In this document: positions 12,901-25,000 of the stretch, one piece after another | Numbering within the stretch: position 1 is the stretch's first letter | Layout: each line of letters starts with the position of its first letter | Assembly (NCBI GenBank): GCA_947652115.1 | Contig: OX393561.1 | Coordinates: 7,098,910-7,162,909 of the forward strand | Source of the DNA: Blastomussa wellsi | Taxonomy: Eukaryota; Cnidaria; Anthozoa; Scleractinia; Plerogyridae | Direction of reading: 5' to 3' | Length of the DNA stretch: 64,000 nt | Translations under genes and position numbers: made by a program | Notes under the pieces: model-generated | The model's database searches: none | What the model saw: the letters and a program-made list of their open reading frames with translations, nothing else | What the model was told of the DNA's origin: nothing

Positions 12901-15900
12901 TATATGTCGCAAGGAATGATTTATGAGTTGGTTTTTATACAGTATTCGCGCAAAACTATTAGCAGTTGTTAGATTAGACGTCTTTACCGCAAAAACAAGA
13001 AGCTCAATTTATGATGGCAGAGAAGAAGCTTAATGCCCGTCTCTTTGAAGAGACACTGTCACGCCTGATTATAGAAATTTATATGTTCTAATTTCCATAT
13101 TATTGTGCCAAGTACCACCAAATACACGAATAAATTTGATAAAAAGATTCCACAGAACAAAATAGAACAGGTATTTTGGGGAAGTAGTACAGGATTACAA
13201 GGATGGAAGTGGATTGCAATTCATCAAAATTGATTTCTGGACAGGATGTCCAGAAATCAAAGCTGAAATTCTGGTGAAATTTTGAATCTTTTAATAGTTA
13301 TTTTTTCTTCTTAGTTGATAATTCTTTGCTTTCACCAGTTTTAGCATTTTTCTCCTTCCATTGCAAGACAATAAAGCACAACCACAGCAAGCTACAGGCC
13401 ATAATTATTAAAATATGATATATCAGGCGTGATAGTGTCCCTTTAATAGTGTTGAAGTGGAAGTTAAAACGAACATTACCCAATTAATACTCACTTTTAA
13501 AACTAATTTTAAACGTACCTTTCTAACTAGCGTTTTTAACTAAATTTTATTAATTTTACATTGTTTTCACGGTTTTATGTTTTTAAGTAACCTCCGATAG
13601 AGCAATGAAAGAAATACATCAACATTGAAATGGCATTTTTTCCGAGTTTCCCTTGATGCCATTTCAATGTTGATGTATTTTAATATTTAGTATCAGTATT
13701 AGTCATGTTAGTATTAGTCGAATGATTTATAATGGAAATAGGTTTGAGTGGAAATACGTGGCAATTTCCGCCATTGCAGTTTTCGCTTGGTTAGGTAAGG
13801 TTCGTCTTGGTAAAACATATTCTTTCGTTTTTTGCTTATGTTTCAATCGGTCGATTAATTCATAGTACTTTAATCGTGAGTTTATTCTTATTCTGTATTT
13901 CTCTTTCTTTAAATTAACTTTATTATCCAACTGTGCTTCGTAGAGTACAAATAACGCCCAAAACGAGTACAAATATCACGCGGTATTTGTACTCACAACT
14001 CGGTATTTGTACGGCACAAATCGTAAAAATACTCAACGATACTACACAACAAAACGTTTAAATTCTCTACTTGCACAAATCCCATAATACACCTCTTTTA
14101 CCCCCCAAAATTTTGCATAATCATTGTTTGCAATTTCTCCTGGGACATGAAGATGTCCCAAGGGAAATCTAAAACAATGCCTATGCAAATTTTTTTTTTT
14201 GGGGGGGGGGGGTAGAAGCGGTGTATTATGGTATTGTGCAAGTAGAGAATAAGATATATGTAGTTCATTGGTGAATACGAATTTAGGTGCCATTTTGCAA
14301 TGAATTTAGTTAGAAGATTGAATTCGGTCTCTTGTCTGGGCAGGAAAAACACATGGGGAAATCACTACCTTGTTGCAAATACGGTTTCGTACTGTGAAAA
14401 AGGGGCTTGAGTGAAAGGAATGTTCGGGAATACTGCAGTGTGTGAGAAATACACAATCCCAAGGCTCACGAGTTGGACAACAAAGTTCTATTAAACATGA
14501 AAGGAAATTTTTTTTTTACGGACGAACCTAACCAAGCGAAAACTGAAATGGCGGCAAGTGTCACGGATTTATAGTGTAGTCCAATTCTGTCTGTAATCAT
14601 ACGAGTGATAGCAACATCGGACGACCGCGAAGCGGGAGTCCGATATGAATATGATTACAGAGCGACAGAATCCACCGGATAAAGATGGCGACTGGTACAT
14701 TTACCTATAATGCTTTGCGCGCGAAAACCCTACAATAGCGTATAAAAACACAAAGAATAAGTTGTAAGTCATTCAACTCGGCAAGAGCAATGTTGTCAGT
14801 ACAGGATCGACTTCCGTTAAACCATACCTTCCTATATGCCCAGTGAGCTTTTTTTGGTTCGCAAAGTATCGTAAAATGTACAGCGGCCATCTTTTTCCTT
14901 ACGGTGGATTGGACGATATGACGTCCTATAACAAAACTCGAGAAAAAAAATCACGAAAAGCGAAACCTGTTGACGATTTGCCATCAGTATGATAAAAAAA
15001 CGATTATTGAAATGAAAGTTCCAGGAATATTAATATCAAGAAGTGTTCAGTCGTTATAAGAAACAGAAGAAAGAGCACGCATGCGTAGCACATTTGTTAT
15101 TGGACACCGGCTAAAGCTGCTCGCGCTCCAATTTGGTCAAAAATAGAATGTGCTAAGAAACAACCGGATTCGAAAATTTTGTTATAGCTATTATTAATGA
15201 TATCATCACTGGCGAATATCTCGTTAAACATTCGTCAATTTGCGTTTAAAATTCATCTTTTAGTCAAGCGAAAATGACAATTTGTAAATTAAATTTCAAA
15301 CTAATTTCCATATTCTTGTCAGAAGCTGACACTTCAAATAAATAAATGTTCCGCTTACTTACATTGTAAAACGGCTCGTTATCTTGTGCTATATACTCTA
15401 TATCTTGATTGCGGCGAACTAATGTAAGTTGTTAAGGCTGTGTTTAATCTACAAAAGCTGTAAAGTAAGTTGATCACAGATTTATTCACCTCGGCGTAAA
15501 GAACACCTAAAGAAACAATGCTCAGTCCATAACTTCATGTAATGTAAGGAAATCAGTTTATTTGTCATCTGGTGCATTTTTTGTGGGATGAAGCAGGCTT
15601 TCGTATTTATTTGACTTTCAAAATTTAAATTTTATAGCCGCAATCGAATAAAAGGGCCATTGAAAAGTATATGAAAAAATGATTGCCAATACGTTTTAAA
15701 TACGTTTTCAAGTTTTTTTTGCTCTGCTTTCTCGCGAATGTTCCTCAAAGTAAACACATTTTTAATCCTTTACTTTTTCCATTTTCGCGTCGGGCAGACA
15801 AGAAAATTAATAAAAAAGTAACGAGGCCGTTCGCTTAGATGGCAATTGGTACAAATAAAATACTCGAAAATTGAAGACGTTTTCGCGATTGTATTAGAAC

Positions 15901-16496
15901 TATTGGTGCCATTTCGCAGCAAGCCAAAAACTTTCGATCGATGAATGAGATATAAACTGATTTAATCATTTACTATTCGTTTGAAAAATTATTCTAATTA
16001 TCGCTTCATGCCGCACAGCGAGGTATACAAATTTTCTTTCGACTAACCCTGTGAAGAAATAAGCGAAATGTGAAAAAAATTCCCTTGTTTTAAATTGTTT
16101 ATATTTTGTCCCCATCAGACGAATGGAAGAATAATTTATTTAATCTTGTTTAGTGCTTTGAGGTTAATCCTGAAAAATATCTTGGGAGGGGGTGGGTACT
16201 CGTGATTAAAGAGAAAATGTCTGAAAATTGTAACAAAACACAAGATTTGCGTTGCGAATTTTGATTTGGAAATCGATTTCAAATCATGGGATCAACGCGG
16301 ATGCTTACTAAAGTTTTCATTGATTCGCTGTAAGACTATACAGGACAACGGTGGAAGCATAATATTTTCCCGACCGACAAGAACATGAATACTTACATTT
16401 TGTCTCGGCCGAAGGACTGTTCTCTGAAGCGGCCGTGTCAGTGACAGTTGAATTATCGTCAAAATAATTTTGATACCCTTTGAATCCCTGCACCAT
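6947..16496 (-). CDS. synaptotagmin-15-like membrane protein, 435 aa, four coding exons
   Basis: Coding exons in transcript order: 16496-16397, 11110-10335, 8433-8316, 7260-6947, joined in phases 1, 0 and 1 (1308 nt including TAA). Residues 1-33 are lumenal with an N-glycosylation sequon (N15-S-T). A hydrophobic segment at about 36-58 is followed by basic residues (RIQRQK), giving the type I topology of synaptotagmins. A Ser/Asp/Glu-rich linker leads to C2A (starts LGRIWFNLEYD) and C2B (starts ELGEIHISMSYYP), ending with the family-typical YWHTL. Ca2+ ligands are largely lost: C2A loop 3 reads VFDGYRASQQ and C2B loop 3 has no acidic pair. The LGR-W-F-EY start, the TCDP-VKL loop and the MYARG-EHW motif resemble vertebrate SYT15, a Ca2+-independent member. 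It probably acts as a membrane-trafficking C2 adaptor; membrane and cargo are unknown. The introns are full of MITEs. The start is the first ATG of its exon; a 5' UTR exon is not identified. Confidence 0.88.
7342..7744. repeat. TTAA-flanked MITE (T2/Kolobok-type ends), 403 bp
   Basis: TTAA at 7338-7341 and 7745-7748 flank ends AGGGACACTGACACC and, read from the other strand, AGGGACAATGTCACG. The interior is AT-rich and non-coding. It lies in the last intron of the SYT15-like gene. The TTAA duplication plus AGG start matches the termini known for T2/Kolobok MITEs. Confidence 0.75.
8586..8813. repeat. TTAA-flanked MITE, CTAGTCAGCC family, copy 1, 228 bp
   Basis: TTAA duplications at 8582-8585 and 8814-8817. 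The left end AGGGCCCCCCCTAGTCAGCC pairs with the right end GGCTGACTAGGACCCT. The subterminal ATGGCGGAGGCTGACTAG is shared, in opposite orientation, with the copy at 22667-22873. It is non-coding and lies in the second intron of the SYT15-like gene. Confidence 0.82.
8814..10334. other. rest of the second intron of the SYT15-like gene
   Basis: AT-rich intronic sequence between the C2A and C2B exons. The block 8930-9240 is somewhat GC-richer (CCCCCCTGTCCCCCTG) and may be an old repeat. No RNA gene or exon is supported. Confidence 0.35.
11111..12421. other. first intron of the SYT15-like gene, 3' portion, with an AATCCG-rich stretch
   Basis: Between about 12058 and 12420, AATCCG/AATCCGC-type motifs recur irregularly and resume at 12594-12620 on the far side of the MITE at 12422-12587. 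That suggests the MITE inserted into an older low-complexity repeat. No exon signals were found. Confidence 0.4.
12422..12587. repeat. MITE with AGGTGGATTTCCACTGTCGCG ends, 166 bp
   Basis: The left end AGGTGGATTTCCACTGTCGCG and its complement at the right are perfect, with further arm pairing through TTTACGTGCGT. The left flank is TTAA; the right flank (TGAG) is degraded. It is nested in the AATCCG-rich segment. Confidence 0.8.
12840..12905. repeat. short foldback element
   Basis: GCATACCCTACGAGCAGAGG...CTTCGATC pairs with GATCGAAGGGACCCTACTCGCAGGGTATATG-type sequence around a loop of about 7 nt. It is about 66 bp and non-coding. Confidence 0.6.
13049..13442. repeat. TTAA-type MITE, 394 bp
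   Basis: The ends are AGAGACACTGTCACGCCTGA and, on the other strand, AGGGACACTATCACGCCTGA. The right flank is TTAA (13443-13446) and the left flank is TTGA, a one-base decay. The ends resemble those of the element at 7342-7744, so it is probably a sister subfamily. Confidence 0.75.
13612..13680. ncRNA. candidate microRNA-like hairpin with a 25 bp perfect stem
   Basis: The 25 nt at 13612-13636 are an exact reverse complement of 13656-13680, with a 19 nt loop. Size and shape suit a small-RNA precursor, and it sits in the first intron of the SYT15-like gene. The perfect pairing equally fits a very young, tiny foldback element. No expression evidence is available. Confidence 0.35.
14062..14250. 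repeat. foldback MITE, ATTCTCTACTTGCACAA termini, copy 1
   Basis: ATTCTCTACTTGCACAA at the left and its complement at the right. The arms run inwards through CCATAATACACC to a central GGGACATGAAGATGTCCC palindrome. It contains a T10-G12 homopolymer run. A second copy, split by a nested insertion, spans 51161-51930. Confidence 0.82.
14251..16396. other. 5' part of the first intron of the SYT15-like gene
   Basis: Intronic. The segment 14950-15190 is one copy of a dispersed repeat whose second copy is at 56300-56575 (shared ATTGGACACC, CTCCAAT-TGGTCAAAAATAGAA and GAATTTTGTTATAG-type blocks). Nothing else is recognised. Confidence 0.45.
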
Positions 16497-17274
16497 CGTT
16501 GTGATGATGGATGAGGAATGAAAAAATTTGCCGGAACACTGCGGCCAACCGTTCACGTTTTGACACGCTTGGATCAGTGTTATCAATTTTTACGGTCCAC
16601 GGGAAAGCTTTCATCTGAACAGTTGTTACACAGTCAATTACTGATTCACATTGCATTTGCAATTTAAATTTCTGGGCTACACGTGGCAGCTGCGTCTATA
16701 GAATTTATAAGGCAACTCTGTTCTCTGTTTTCAAGCGGAGTGTTGGCCGGTGCAAATCATTCGATTATTTTTAATTTTTCACCTTTCTTGACAGTTATCG
16801 GCGATTCATCAGCGGATTTTGGTTGGTTATCCTTTGTGTTATTTTCACTCCATATTCTTTAGACAGTATGTTTCGAGCCGACAAAGCAATAAATTCAATA
16901 GTATCTAAATTATGTACCAATTATACAGTGCTGAATACATTTGCACGACACTAACCGAATTATTCCAAAGTACATTTATTTCTCTTTTTCGGGATTCTTA
17001 ACTGCAGAATAATTCTGAGACCCTACAAGAGATTACAGCGGCTCTTTTTAAAGTTGCCATTTATTACGGATATATAAATTCATCAATGCATCGCTGAGCA
17101 TGAAAAATCAGTTGTGTATACCAACTAAATTCGTCCAGAACAAATAGTCGGAATAGGTGGTAAAGTTACTTAATTTACAAAACAATTTATTCGAATCTAT
17201 CTCTTTATTTCTAACATGGTTTCTATGTCAATATAAACAGCCCTTTTGGAGACTGGATAATAGAGAGGAACACG
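16497..17274. other. upstream of the first coding exon of the SYT15-like gene
   Basis: Probable promoter and 5' UTR region of the minus-strand gene starting at 16496. No clear TATA box or start site can be chosen. A good acceptor-like TTCAG at about 16613-16617 (minus strand) may begin the first coding exon. Confidence 0.3.
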
Positions 17275-17813
17275 ACGTTTGTTTTTTTCCCGCGAACGGC
17301 AAAAACTCAACGCCTGCGGTTTGCCATTAGGCGTTTGTAGCTCGGAAATAAGTCGGTTTGGGTTTGTTGTGAAGGAGTAATTTTTTCCCTATTTTTCTTA
17401 ACGATTTATTTAAGAATGAGATAAAAAGGAAACAATTTTAAAACGTTTGCCGTGATGCTTAATGTAGGGAAGATATCTGTTTACAAACATTGTCTTTGTT
17501 ATTTAAATAGCCAACAAGTTAAACAAAAGAGCTTTTTGTTTCACCAGCCAATAGTTTTTTGGTTGGCACATTAATGATAATGGTGACGTCACTGATATCT
17601 TCCCTATTAGAGAGATTAAGCATGACGTTATCCGGGAAACGGGAAACGCAAGCTCGTCTTTCATTTTGCAACCTTCGTATCTAATTCTTAAATAAATCTC
17701 TATGAAAAATAGAAAACAATTGACTCGTTCGCAAAATTAAAAGCACAAACCGACATATTTCCCGCTAACGGCAGATCGCAGAAGTTGAATTTTTGCCGTT
17801 CTCGGGAAAAACA
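17275..17813. repeat. large foldback element, arms over 200 bp
   Basis: GTTTTTTTCCCGCGAACGGC at the left pairs with GCCGTTCTCGGGAAAAAC at the right. Complementarity then resumes through AGTCGGTTTG, TTTATTTAAGAAT and CGTGATGCTTAAT...GGGAAGATATC blocks. The arms are diverged and the loop is about 80 bp. Non-coding. Confidence 0.7.
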
Positions 17814-20800
17814 AAAGTAAATTATTGGACCCAAGCGAGACTCGGAAAACATTAGCGCGTTGTGAGAAAAATAGTGGGAACATAGGCGATGTTTTGGTAT
17901 CAAAAGTGAAGAAGAAATCTTCAAAATCGTTCGCCGTTCCAGTTTGTTTGTCCGAGTTTTGTCTGACTCCTGAAGTCACTCGCGCGCATCGCTGTTAGTA
18001 CTGTCTCCCGCGAAAAATTAATTTTGCGAGTGAAGAAGACGGCTAAAACATAAGGCTACCCAGGCAATTTAAATGATGATCGTACGTAGTTAACCCGTTT
18101 TCAGTTCAAATACTTTAGAAGAACAAATTTCTCTGAAGAACCAGCAAGCGCGACGAGAGACAAGAGAAATCGGACCGAAAACACGACGGAAAACGTCTGC
18201 TACCGCGCGTGGAACTCACGCGTCATGTTCCGATGTTTGTTACGAAATGCGCCAAGTTAACTGTTACATGTAACTACATTTATCATTCATTACAAAAGAC
18301 CTTTCATATTAGGTATGGTGTTAAAAATGGCTCCCTGAAAGCGACTCAGTAAGATTTTTTATATCCTTGCAAGGTTTCATGTAATGACCTGTTAGTCATT
18401 TCATTCCCCGAATCCATTGCATTCAGTATGTTTCCCAAAACAGACCTCAACTTTTAAGTGTTCAGCAATCAGGCTACAGCCAAAATTCAACCCCAAAAAT
18501 ACTGGCGATTTTGCCACACTACATTCGAGCGGACCACTTACCAAAATTTATAACCACACGTGAACCTTTCTAGACTCAAAGAAATCTTTACTCACCCAGC
18601 AGAGAGCGAAATCCAGCAAGGAACGCGTCAAAACATTTTAATGCCAGAGGAACAATAATTGTACCTTGAATGCAGTGACCCAATTCTCCTTCGGTTTCAT
18701 TTGCTAGTTCCCACTTGATTGGCACTCTAACATATTAGCCAATGGAAATCGATTGTCCGTTGGACGATCGTAATGTTCTCTCCTGAAAGCAATTATAAAT
18801 GACGAGTCTTTTTATCTTTCATTTTGAACGATATATCTTTCTTTCCGAGTCATACTATATCACGAAATTGAAGCTGCAGTTTTTCCACTTTATGTTGTAA
18901 CCCGTAGCAACGTCAAGGATTAACAAATTGATTTTATACATTGCAACTAAATTGGAATATCTCAGAAATGACCAGTTTTTTATCGATATAAATATTGGCA
19001 ACCCGTTTATCTCAGTATAATTTTGCAATTTAATTTTGAACCGATTCCTGTGTGCATTTGTTAGCCTGTTATATTACCAATTCGCCATTAGTTCTCTGTG
19101 AAATGTTGATCTCGTGACATTTTGTGAAAAATTAGATTAAATATTTAATTTTCTTTTCTAAAATTGCTGCACGCTATCGCGCCTTATAATTCATCAAATA
19201 TATTTTTCGCGCGCGCGATTGGCTAAACATGTTACGTGATGCAGGTAAAATTGGGGAATATCCGAGATTTTACCATAACTGCAGAAATTCTCGCGCGCTC
19301 GTTGGCTAATGTTCACGGTCGAAAACTTCATCGAAACACAAAAGAGTGAAAGGCTGGGTTCCACGTTTCACGCGCGATGAAAACTTTCAAAAACAGCTTC
19401 AATCGCTCAAACTGTTTACAGTCTTTGCTGCTGATAGTTATCATAAATAAGCAACTAATTGCATCCAGAGAGATGAATATGGATCGGGATTGAATTAATC
19501 TGTGAAGGGAAAACTCCAAAGTTTGACGTGAAACGCGTTGAATGGGATCGTTATTTTTGCCGTGTTCTGTCAAGGCACGCGAGTGGACAGAACTTTGTAC
19601 TAATTCGGCAGCCTCGTGAGCCGCCCAAAATTTGACAACGTGATGATGAAGAAATTCGTGGCCGATTAGAGGACGTACCACAACAAGCTCACGTCTATTT
19701 GTTAAATACGCCTCAAGCGATATTCCCCAGGTTTTGACTTTTGGGATTTATGTTCGCACGTTTAGTTTTCATCCCGAGTAAAATGTTCATTTGAATAGAA
19801 CTCAACATTTTAAACAGAGTGAAAACATCTTGAACGCCCACAGAAATGTTTGGGTGTTAAATAGTTTTCAGAAAAGGTCTCCAAACTTGGGCGGCCTAAT
19901 TGAAAAATATTTGAAGGATAATAAACTAAACACAAAAGCCTCTATTTAGCCCGGAAATATGTTTGGATATTTGTCCTTGGACATTATCTGTTCCAGTTTT
20001 CCTCGAGCTTCGCTCTCGGAAACTTGAACTGTTCGCTTCTCGGAAAAGATTATCTCCGCGGACAAATATCCGAGAATATTTCCGCGACAAATGGAGGCTA
20101 TTGTTTATATATATCACACATGAGCTATCATGAAATTTTAGGCTCTTAGTTATTAGTAAAATTACAATTAATTATTTACTTATTTCCGCTTTTCTTCTTC
20201 ATAATTAATTTAACTAGGATCTGATAACCATTCCTGAACGAACTGGTATTATAGAAAACCAAAATTTATTTTTCCAATTCCTTCTTAATACCTCCTAAAA
20301 TTTCATTCAAATTCACGTGTACCCCCGCCTTAACAATACAGGAAAAAATTCGAACGAACTGCTTTTAGCTTGCAATTCAGCAAGTTTTTGCTTCCTGTGT
20401 ATGCTAACTTTTGCAAATATTGTACAAATATAACTACTTTGCAAAGAGTGACTTAGAGTATTGAAATTATTTTCATTGTTTATTTTCAAATCTATAAACA
20501 CTGTACAAAATAAATAGGTATACTTTCGTGTGTTAATGCCACAAAACTATCCTAGCACTCATATTACGACAAATAATTTGCAATTAGAAAATAGGAAATC
20601 CAAAGCACATGAGCAATATGATTACTTTGGACACCCGGATGAAAATCGCTCTATGTCATAAATTCTCTAACTAATACAGCTGAAATTGTGAGACGAACAG
20701 GAAGGGCAGTTTATCTATAAATACTTACACGTCCACAAATTATGGCCATTATAATATAAGGAGAATTAATGGAAAGCTAGATTCAGATTCCAGTTAAAAC

Positions 20801-21189
20801 TTTGAAAGCATTTGTTATTTTTTACGTAGGTATGTTGCATTCTGAAAAGGATTACAAGATCAATGTGTGAGCGTAGTTTTTCTGTAATATATCAAACGCT
20901 AGAGACAGTGTTTCATCGGGATATCCAAACACCGAGAAGAGAGTTCAAATACGACGCGCAGCGAGGCCTTATTTTTGACGAAATTCGAGGTGGTTGGATG
21001 GCCGATGAAACAACTCGAGTGTTAATTTTGCCCTTTTGCCGTAGCATCAGCCTTGCAATCAATTTGGTTTTATATACTCCTTGAGAATGTTATACAAAAG
21101 AATACATCAGATAGTAATCCATAACTTGTTATCCAGAGAACTGACATGTTAATGTTTTGCCTCTTATTGTTAACTGACGATATATAAAT
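17814..21189. other. intergenic between two synaptotagmin-family genes
   Basis: AT-rich with no supported gene. GCGCGCG-containing patches near 19195-19330 resemble diverged dispersed repeats. No RNA gene was found. Confidence 0.3.
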
Positions 21190-21353
21190 TAGACTGTTCA
21201 CAGAAAGCGCTCGAACAAAAAACTCGGCAAGCGAAGCGCTAGGGGACGTTCGTGCCTCACGTTTTGCACCGGAGTCCAGTTCTCTCGCGATTCATTCACC
21301 CCGTTCGCCGAGCGAGGAAAAATACGAAAAAATAGTGGACTGTGAACAGTCTA
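21190..21353. repeat. MITE with TAGACTGTTCACAG ends and 8 bp target duplication
   Basis: TAGACTGTTCACAG and its perfect complement bound a 164 bp non-coding element. The flanks ATATAAAT and TTATAAAT match at 7 of 8 positions, consistent with an 8 bp target duplication as made by hAT or P-type transposases. Confidence 0.7.
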
Positions 21354-22089
21354 TTATAAATAAGAAATTCTGAAGAAAATAAACATATGAAAACATTTGT
21401 CTAATATGTTGCAGGCAAAATCTGTATTTGAAGGCAGCCAAAATGACATATATTAAAGAATTAAAACGTCCATCTTTTACTAGATCCCCGGGAAGTGTAA
21501 GACATTTTTTCGTGAAGCAAAACTGATGTCATCACACGGAAGCATTTTCGAACCACTAATTGTCCCATCATTGTCGACGTCATCAGGTACTAAAATCCAA
21601 AACTAAAGAAATATCAAAGTTTTTGTCCTTATCAGGCATCAGAGATACTAAATTTATATCCGTTTACAACTTTTCAGCTCAATAGTGTCCTTTGTTTGGA
21701 AACTAGCGGTCAAAGTAGTAGAAAAAGTATTTATGTGTTTGTTTTTCCACTAGGCTAGATAATTTAAGTAAGTTCCAGATGCTTACACTATTTTCCGGCC
21801 GCTGTATTAGTGTATAGTACTACTGAGTTACACCAATGACTGAGGTACATCAATATGGCGGCTCCAAACTGCGTTCTGTAAGTTTCGACGAATATCTGCG
21901 GTGTGTGACACCGCACAGCCCTAATACTTGGAGGAATTACTTCTTTAGATATCTCCTATAATTTCGCTTTTTCTTGACTTCATTGACTGGGTGGTGTGCC
22001 ATTTATGTTTTATTGCGTGGCAGTGAAAACGATCTATTTACAAAATTTCGGTAGAGCGGATCCATTCCTAAAACGTTAAAACTGTTATG

Positions 22090-25000
22090 CTATAAATAGA
22101 GTTGATGCCATTGTTCAACCTTTAAAAGTGGTGACATAATCATTCGACCCCAGTGACTTCTCTCACTGTCGGACTCATAGATACCAGGCCCCAGGATAGC
22201 GCGGCCAACTACCTTGCTGCTCCTCATCTTCCCGCGACCCACAAGAGTCAGCACCAGGCTCGTGTGACTGAGGCGTTGGACAGGGACCTGGAACGACAGT
22301 GTGCTTCGGAAGATTGGATGTTTCTCACCGTCTGTAGCAGGAGTACGTTTCGTCTTCACTTTATGCCCTGAGAAGACTTCCGTGACTTTAACGTAGTATT
22401 CTGCAAGGCAATCGAGACCATTATCAAGATTAAGGTTTCTATCAAGACCTTGTTTCCTATCATACGGCTTACATTAGGGACTATAGTACGAGTGCGACTT
22501 CTCTCATATTTACTTTTTTATAATGAAGCTTTCAATTGTCACTTTTCACGCGAATTTTTGTGACCTGCGATCAGGCATTAATCATATTTTTCTCGCCGCT
22601 TAAAATAAGAACGCCTGATCGCAGGTTACAATTTCCGAGGCAGCACGCACTTCTCAGAAGGCTTAAAGCGCCCTAGTCAGCCTCCGCCATTTTCGATACC
22701 ATCGAAATTATAGAAATTGTATTGCTTTGCTGTGGGACATGTTACTGGAGGTGTCTAAATTACCTCAAGCAATTTTGTTAGTGGCCTCTTTCGTTTCGAC
22801 ACGCTCCGGGTAAATTACAATACTGAAAATCCCGCATGTAAGCTATAACAAAGGCGTGGCTGACAAGCGCTCTTTAACAGGATTGACCGAGAAAGCGAAA
22901 TAACAAACAACAGAAACAATGACCCTAGTCCTAAAAACAATTGTGGTGCGTGATACAGGGAGCGAAGGAATTATAGGTTCCGAAAGAGTGCGTGGTCACT
23001 GAGGCAGCACGCAGGGAAGGTAACTGGATTAAAATTCAAAAGTGTGTTGGTACTCGATTTCTTTGTGGGCGGAGCTACAACGTAGCCGTGTTCCCTTGCT
23101 TATGTGTTCACTGACGGACATGTTCCTATCCTCTGATATTCACTTGCATGGATGTTTCCTTGCAGGGGTTTTCCCACAGATATTCTTCTCAAAGGGTGTA
23201 GTCGCGCGGGCATTCTATTTCAGAGGGTTTTGAATGTTCTTTTCGAGCACGAGTATTGACAAACGTTAGCCTTGCGAGCCGGAAGAAATCTCTTTGCAAA
23301 CAAAAAATACCTCCAGTAAAATCCGAGCATGACAGCTGTTGTAAAAATATGTGAGCATCAACCAACGAGAACCCACTAAAATTCAGCAAACATTGAAAAA
23401 AGTTTGATGGGCCATTCTTGACCCCCTTATAGGGGTGCACTCTTGTGATGGGTCCTTTCATGCGAGTGAGAGCTTCTTTTCCTGCATGAGAGATGTCCCA
23501 TAATTAAAGTCTGGACTTTATTATAAACAAAGCTACCCACCTCTGTTTGAATGAGTATCAAAGTGTATAAGGTTCTTAGCTTTCGTGATTCCCACGGTGA
23601 TCGTGTTGAATCCTGGGTTGTAGTTTAGTGACAAGAGAATCTCACCGCGGGTGTGGCCATACGGCTGGAAAAGAAAGAAAAACTATAAGAAACTTTATCA
23701 CAACCACAGAGAAAAAGGTAAAAAAAAAATGCGGTCCAAATAACGAGACGATCTGAGATAATTTTGTCAATGACGAAACTGTAGCTAACTGTGGACATAT
23801 TTGTTTCCTTATGAGACTATATAATATGATAATGTTATATAAGAACACTCAAGAGGTGCGAGAAGCTGTCAGCTTCTCCTCGTGTTTTTCTACGCACTTC
23901 TGTCGTGTTCTTAAAAATTCCCGCCTGCTAAATATATGACTCAACTATGCACTCGGGCGCGTTTTTAGGTTAAGTTCTTTAATATTTAACGTGACACGCA
24001 CATTCTAATCATACGTTGGCATTGCCACCTTACCTGTGAATTGAGTTTTAAGTTTCTTTCCATTATCATAGCCCCATCTAGCTCCTGTCCCTTGAGAGAG
24101 TACAACACGTGACCAATTGGCGTAAGTCTATGGCGCCTTTTATGGTCATAAACAGTGAACCGTAAAGTTTTCTCGATCAGTTCCGCAGATGTGAGCTTAA
24201 AAGAGAAATGTTCGTCAAAATGCGGGTCCTGAATACCAAATTGGATGTAACTCTCAACGAAAGGTTTAGCCTCAGGTAGCAAACAGATTTCGACCATCGG
24301 ATCACACTTGATTATCCCTCCATGCGAAGCTACGCCTGGCTCGGTTACCAAGTGCCTAACCGGGAGTCTGCGCGCTCCAATCAAGTGGACATTCAGTTGT
24401 TCTTCGTAGGTCTCATAACGGATCTCAAACAATAATGACCCAAGAGGGGGAGGCTCGGGAGCTGGCGCTGTGGCGTGTTCGTTCAGGTCGGGATGAGAGT
24501 AAATGGCGGCGTCTATTTCTTGAATGGTGATTTTGTTGTTGGAAAGGTTCGAGTCTCTTCGTTCATCCGGATCATAGCGTTTGGGGATTTCAAACTCACA
24601 TGGAGCTAGAAAATAAAGAGAAAAATAGCAAAAATATTTAAAAATATTAATTAGATAACTTCCCGGAAGAATCTATTTATAGACCATTTATAGCCCGACA
24701 CAGAAATAGCCCTCGGGAGACTTCCTGACGTCAATACGTGGGAGCTGGCGTGCGTGGGGGCATATGCCAGTGTGATATTAGAATTATCTCATGACATGCG
24801 TGCATGATATCTGACCCTATCTGCGAAGTGAGATGAAACTGAAAAAAATTGCGGGAGAAATTTGAATAAAAAGCCCGTATCAAAATTATTTTTTTATCGA
24901 AGACTCGAAAGAATAGAGCAATAGGTTTGCATTATGCAAATAATTTAGAACATGAATTTTTAGAAAGTTCTGTGATTTTGCTAAAGTAATAAACGGAGCC

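Noticed and set aside
16459..16662. 67-aa minus-strand frame overlapping the first exon of the SYT15-like gene
   Set aside because: It is out of frame with the membrane-segment exon; the other frame gives the phase-1 joint and a glycosylation sequon.
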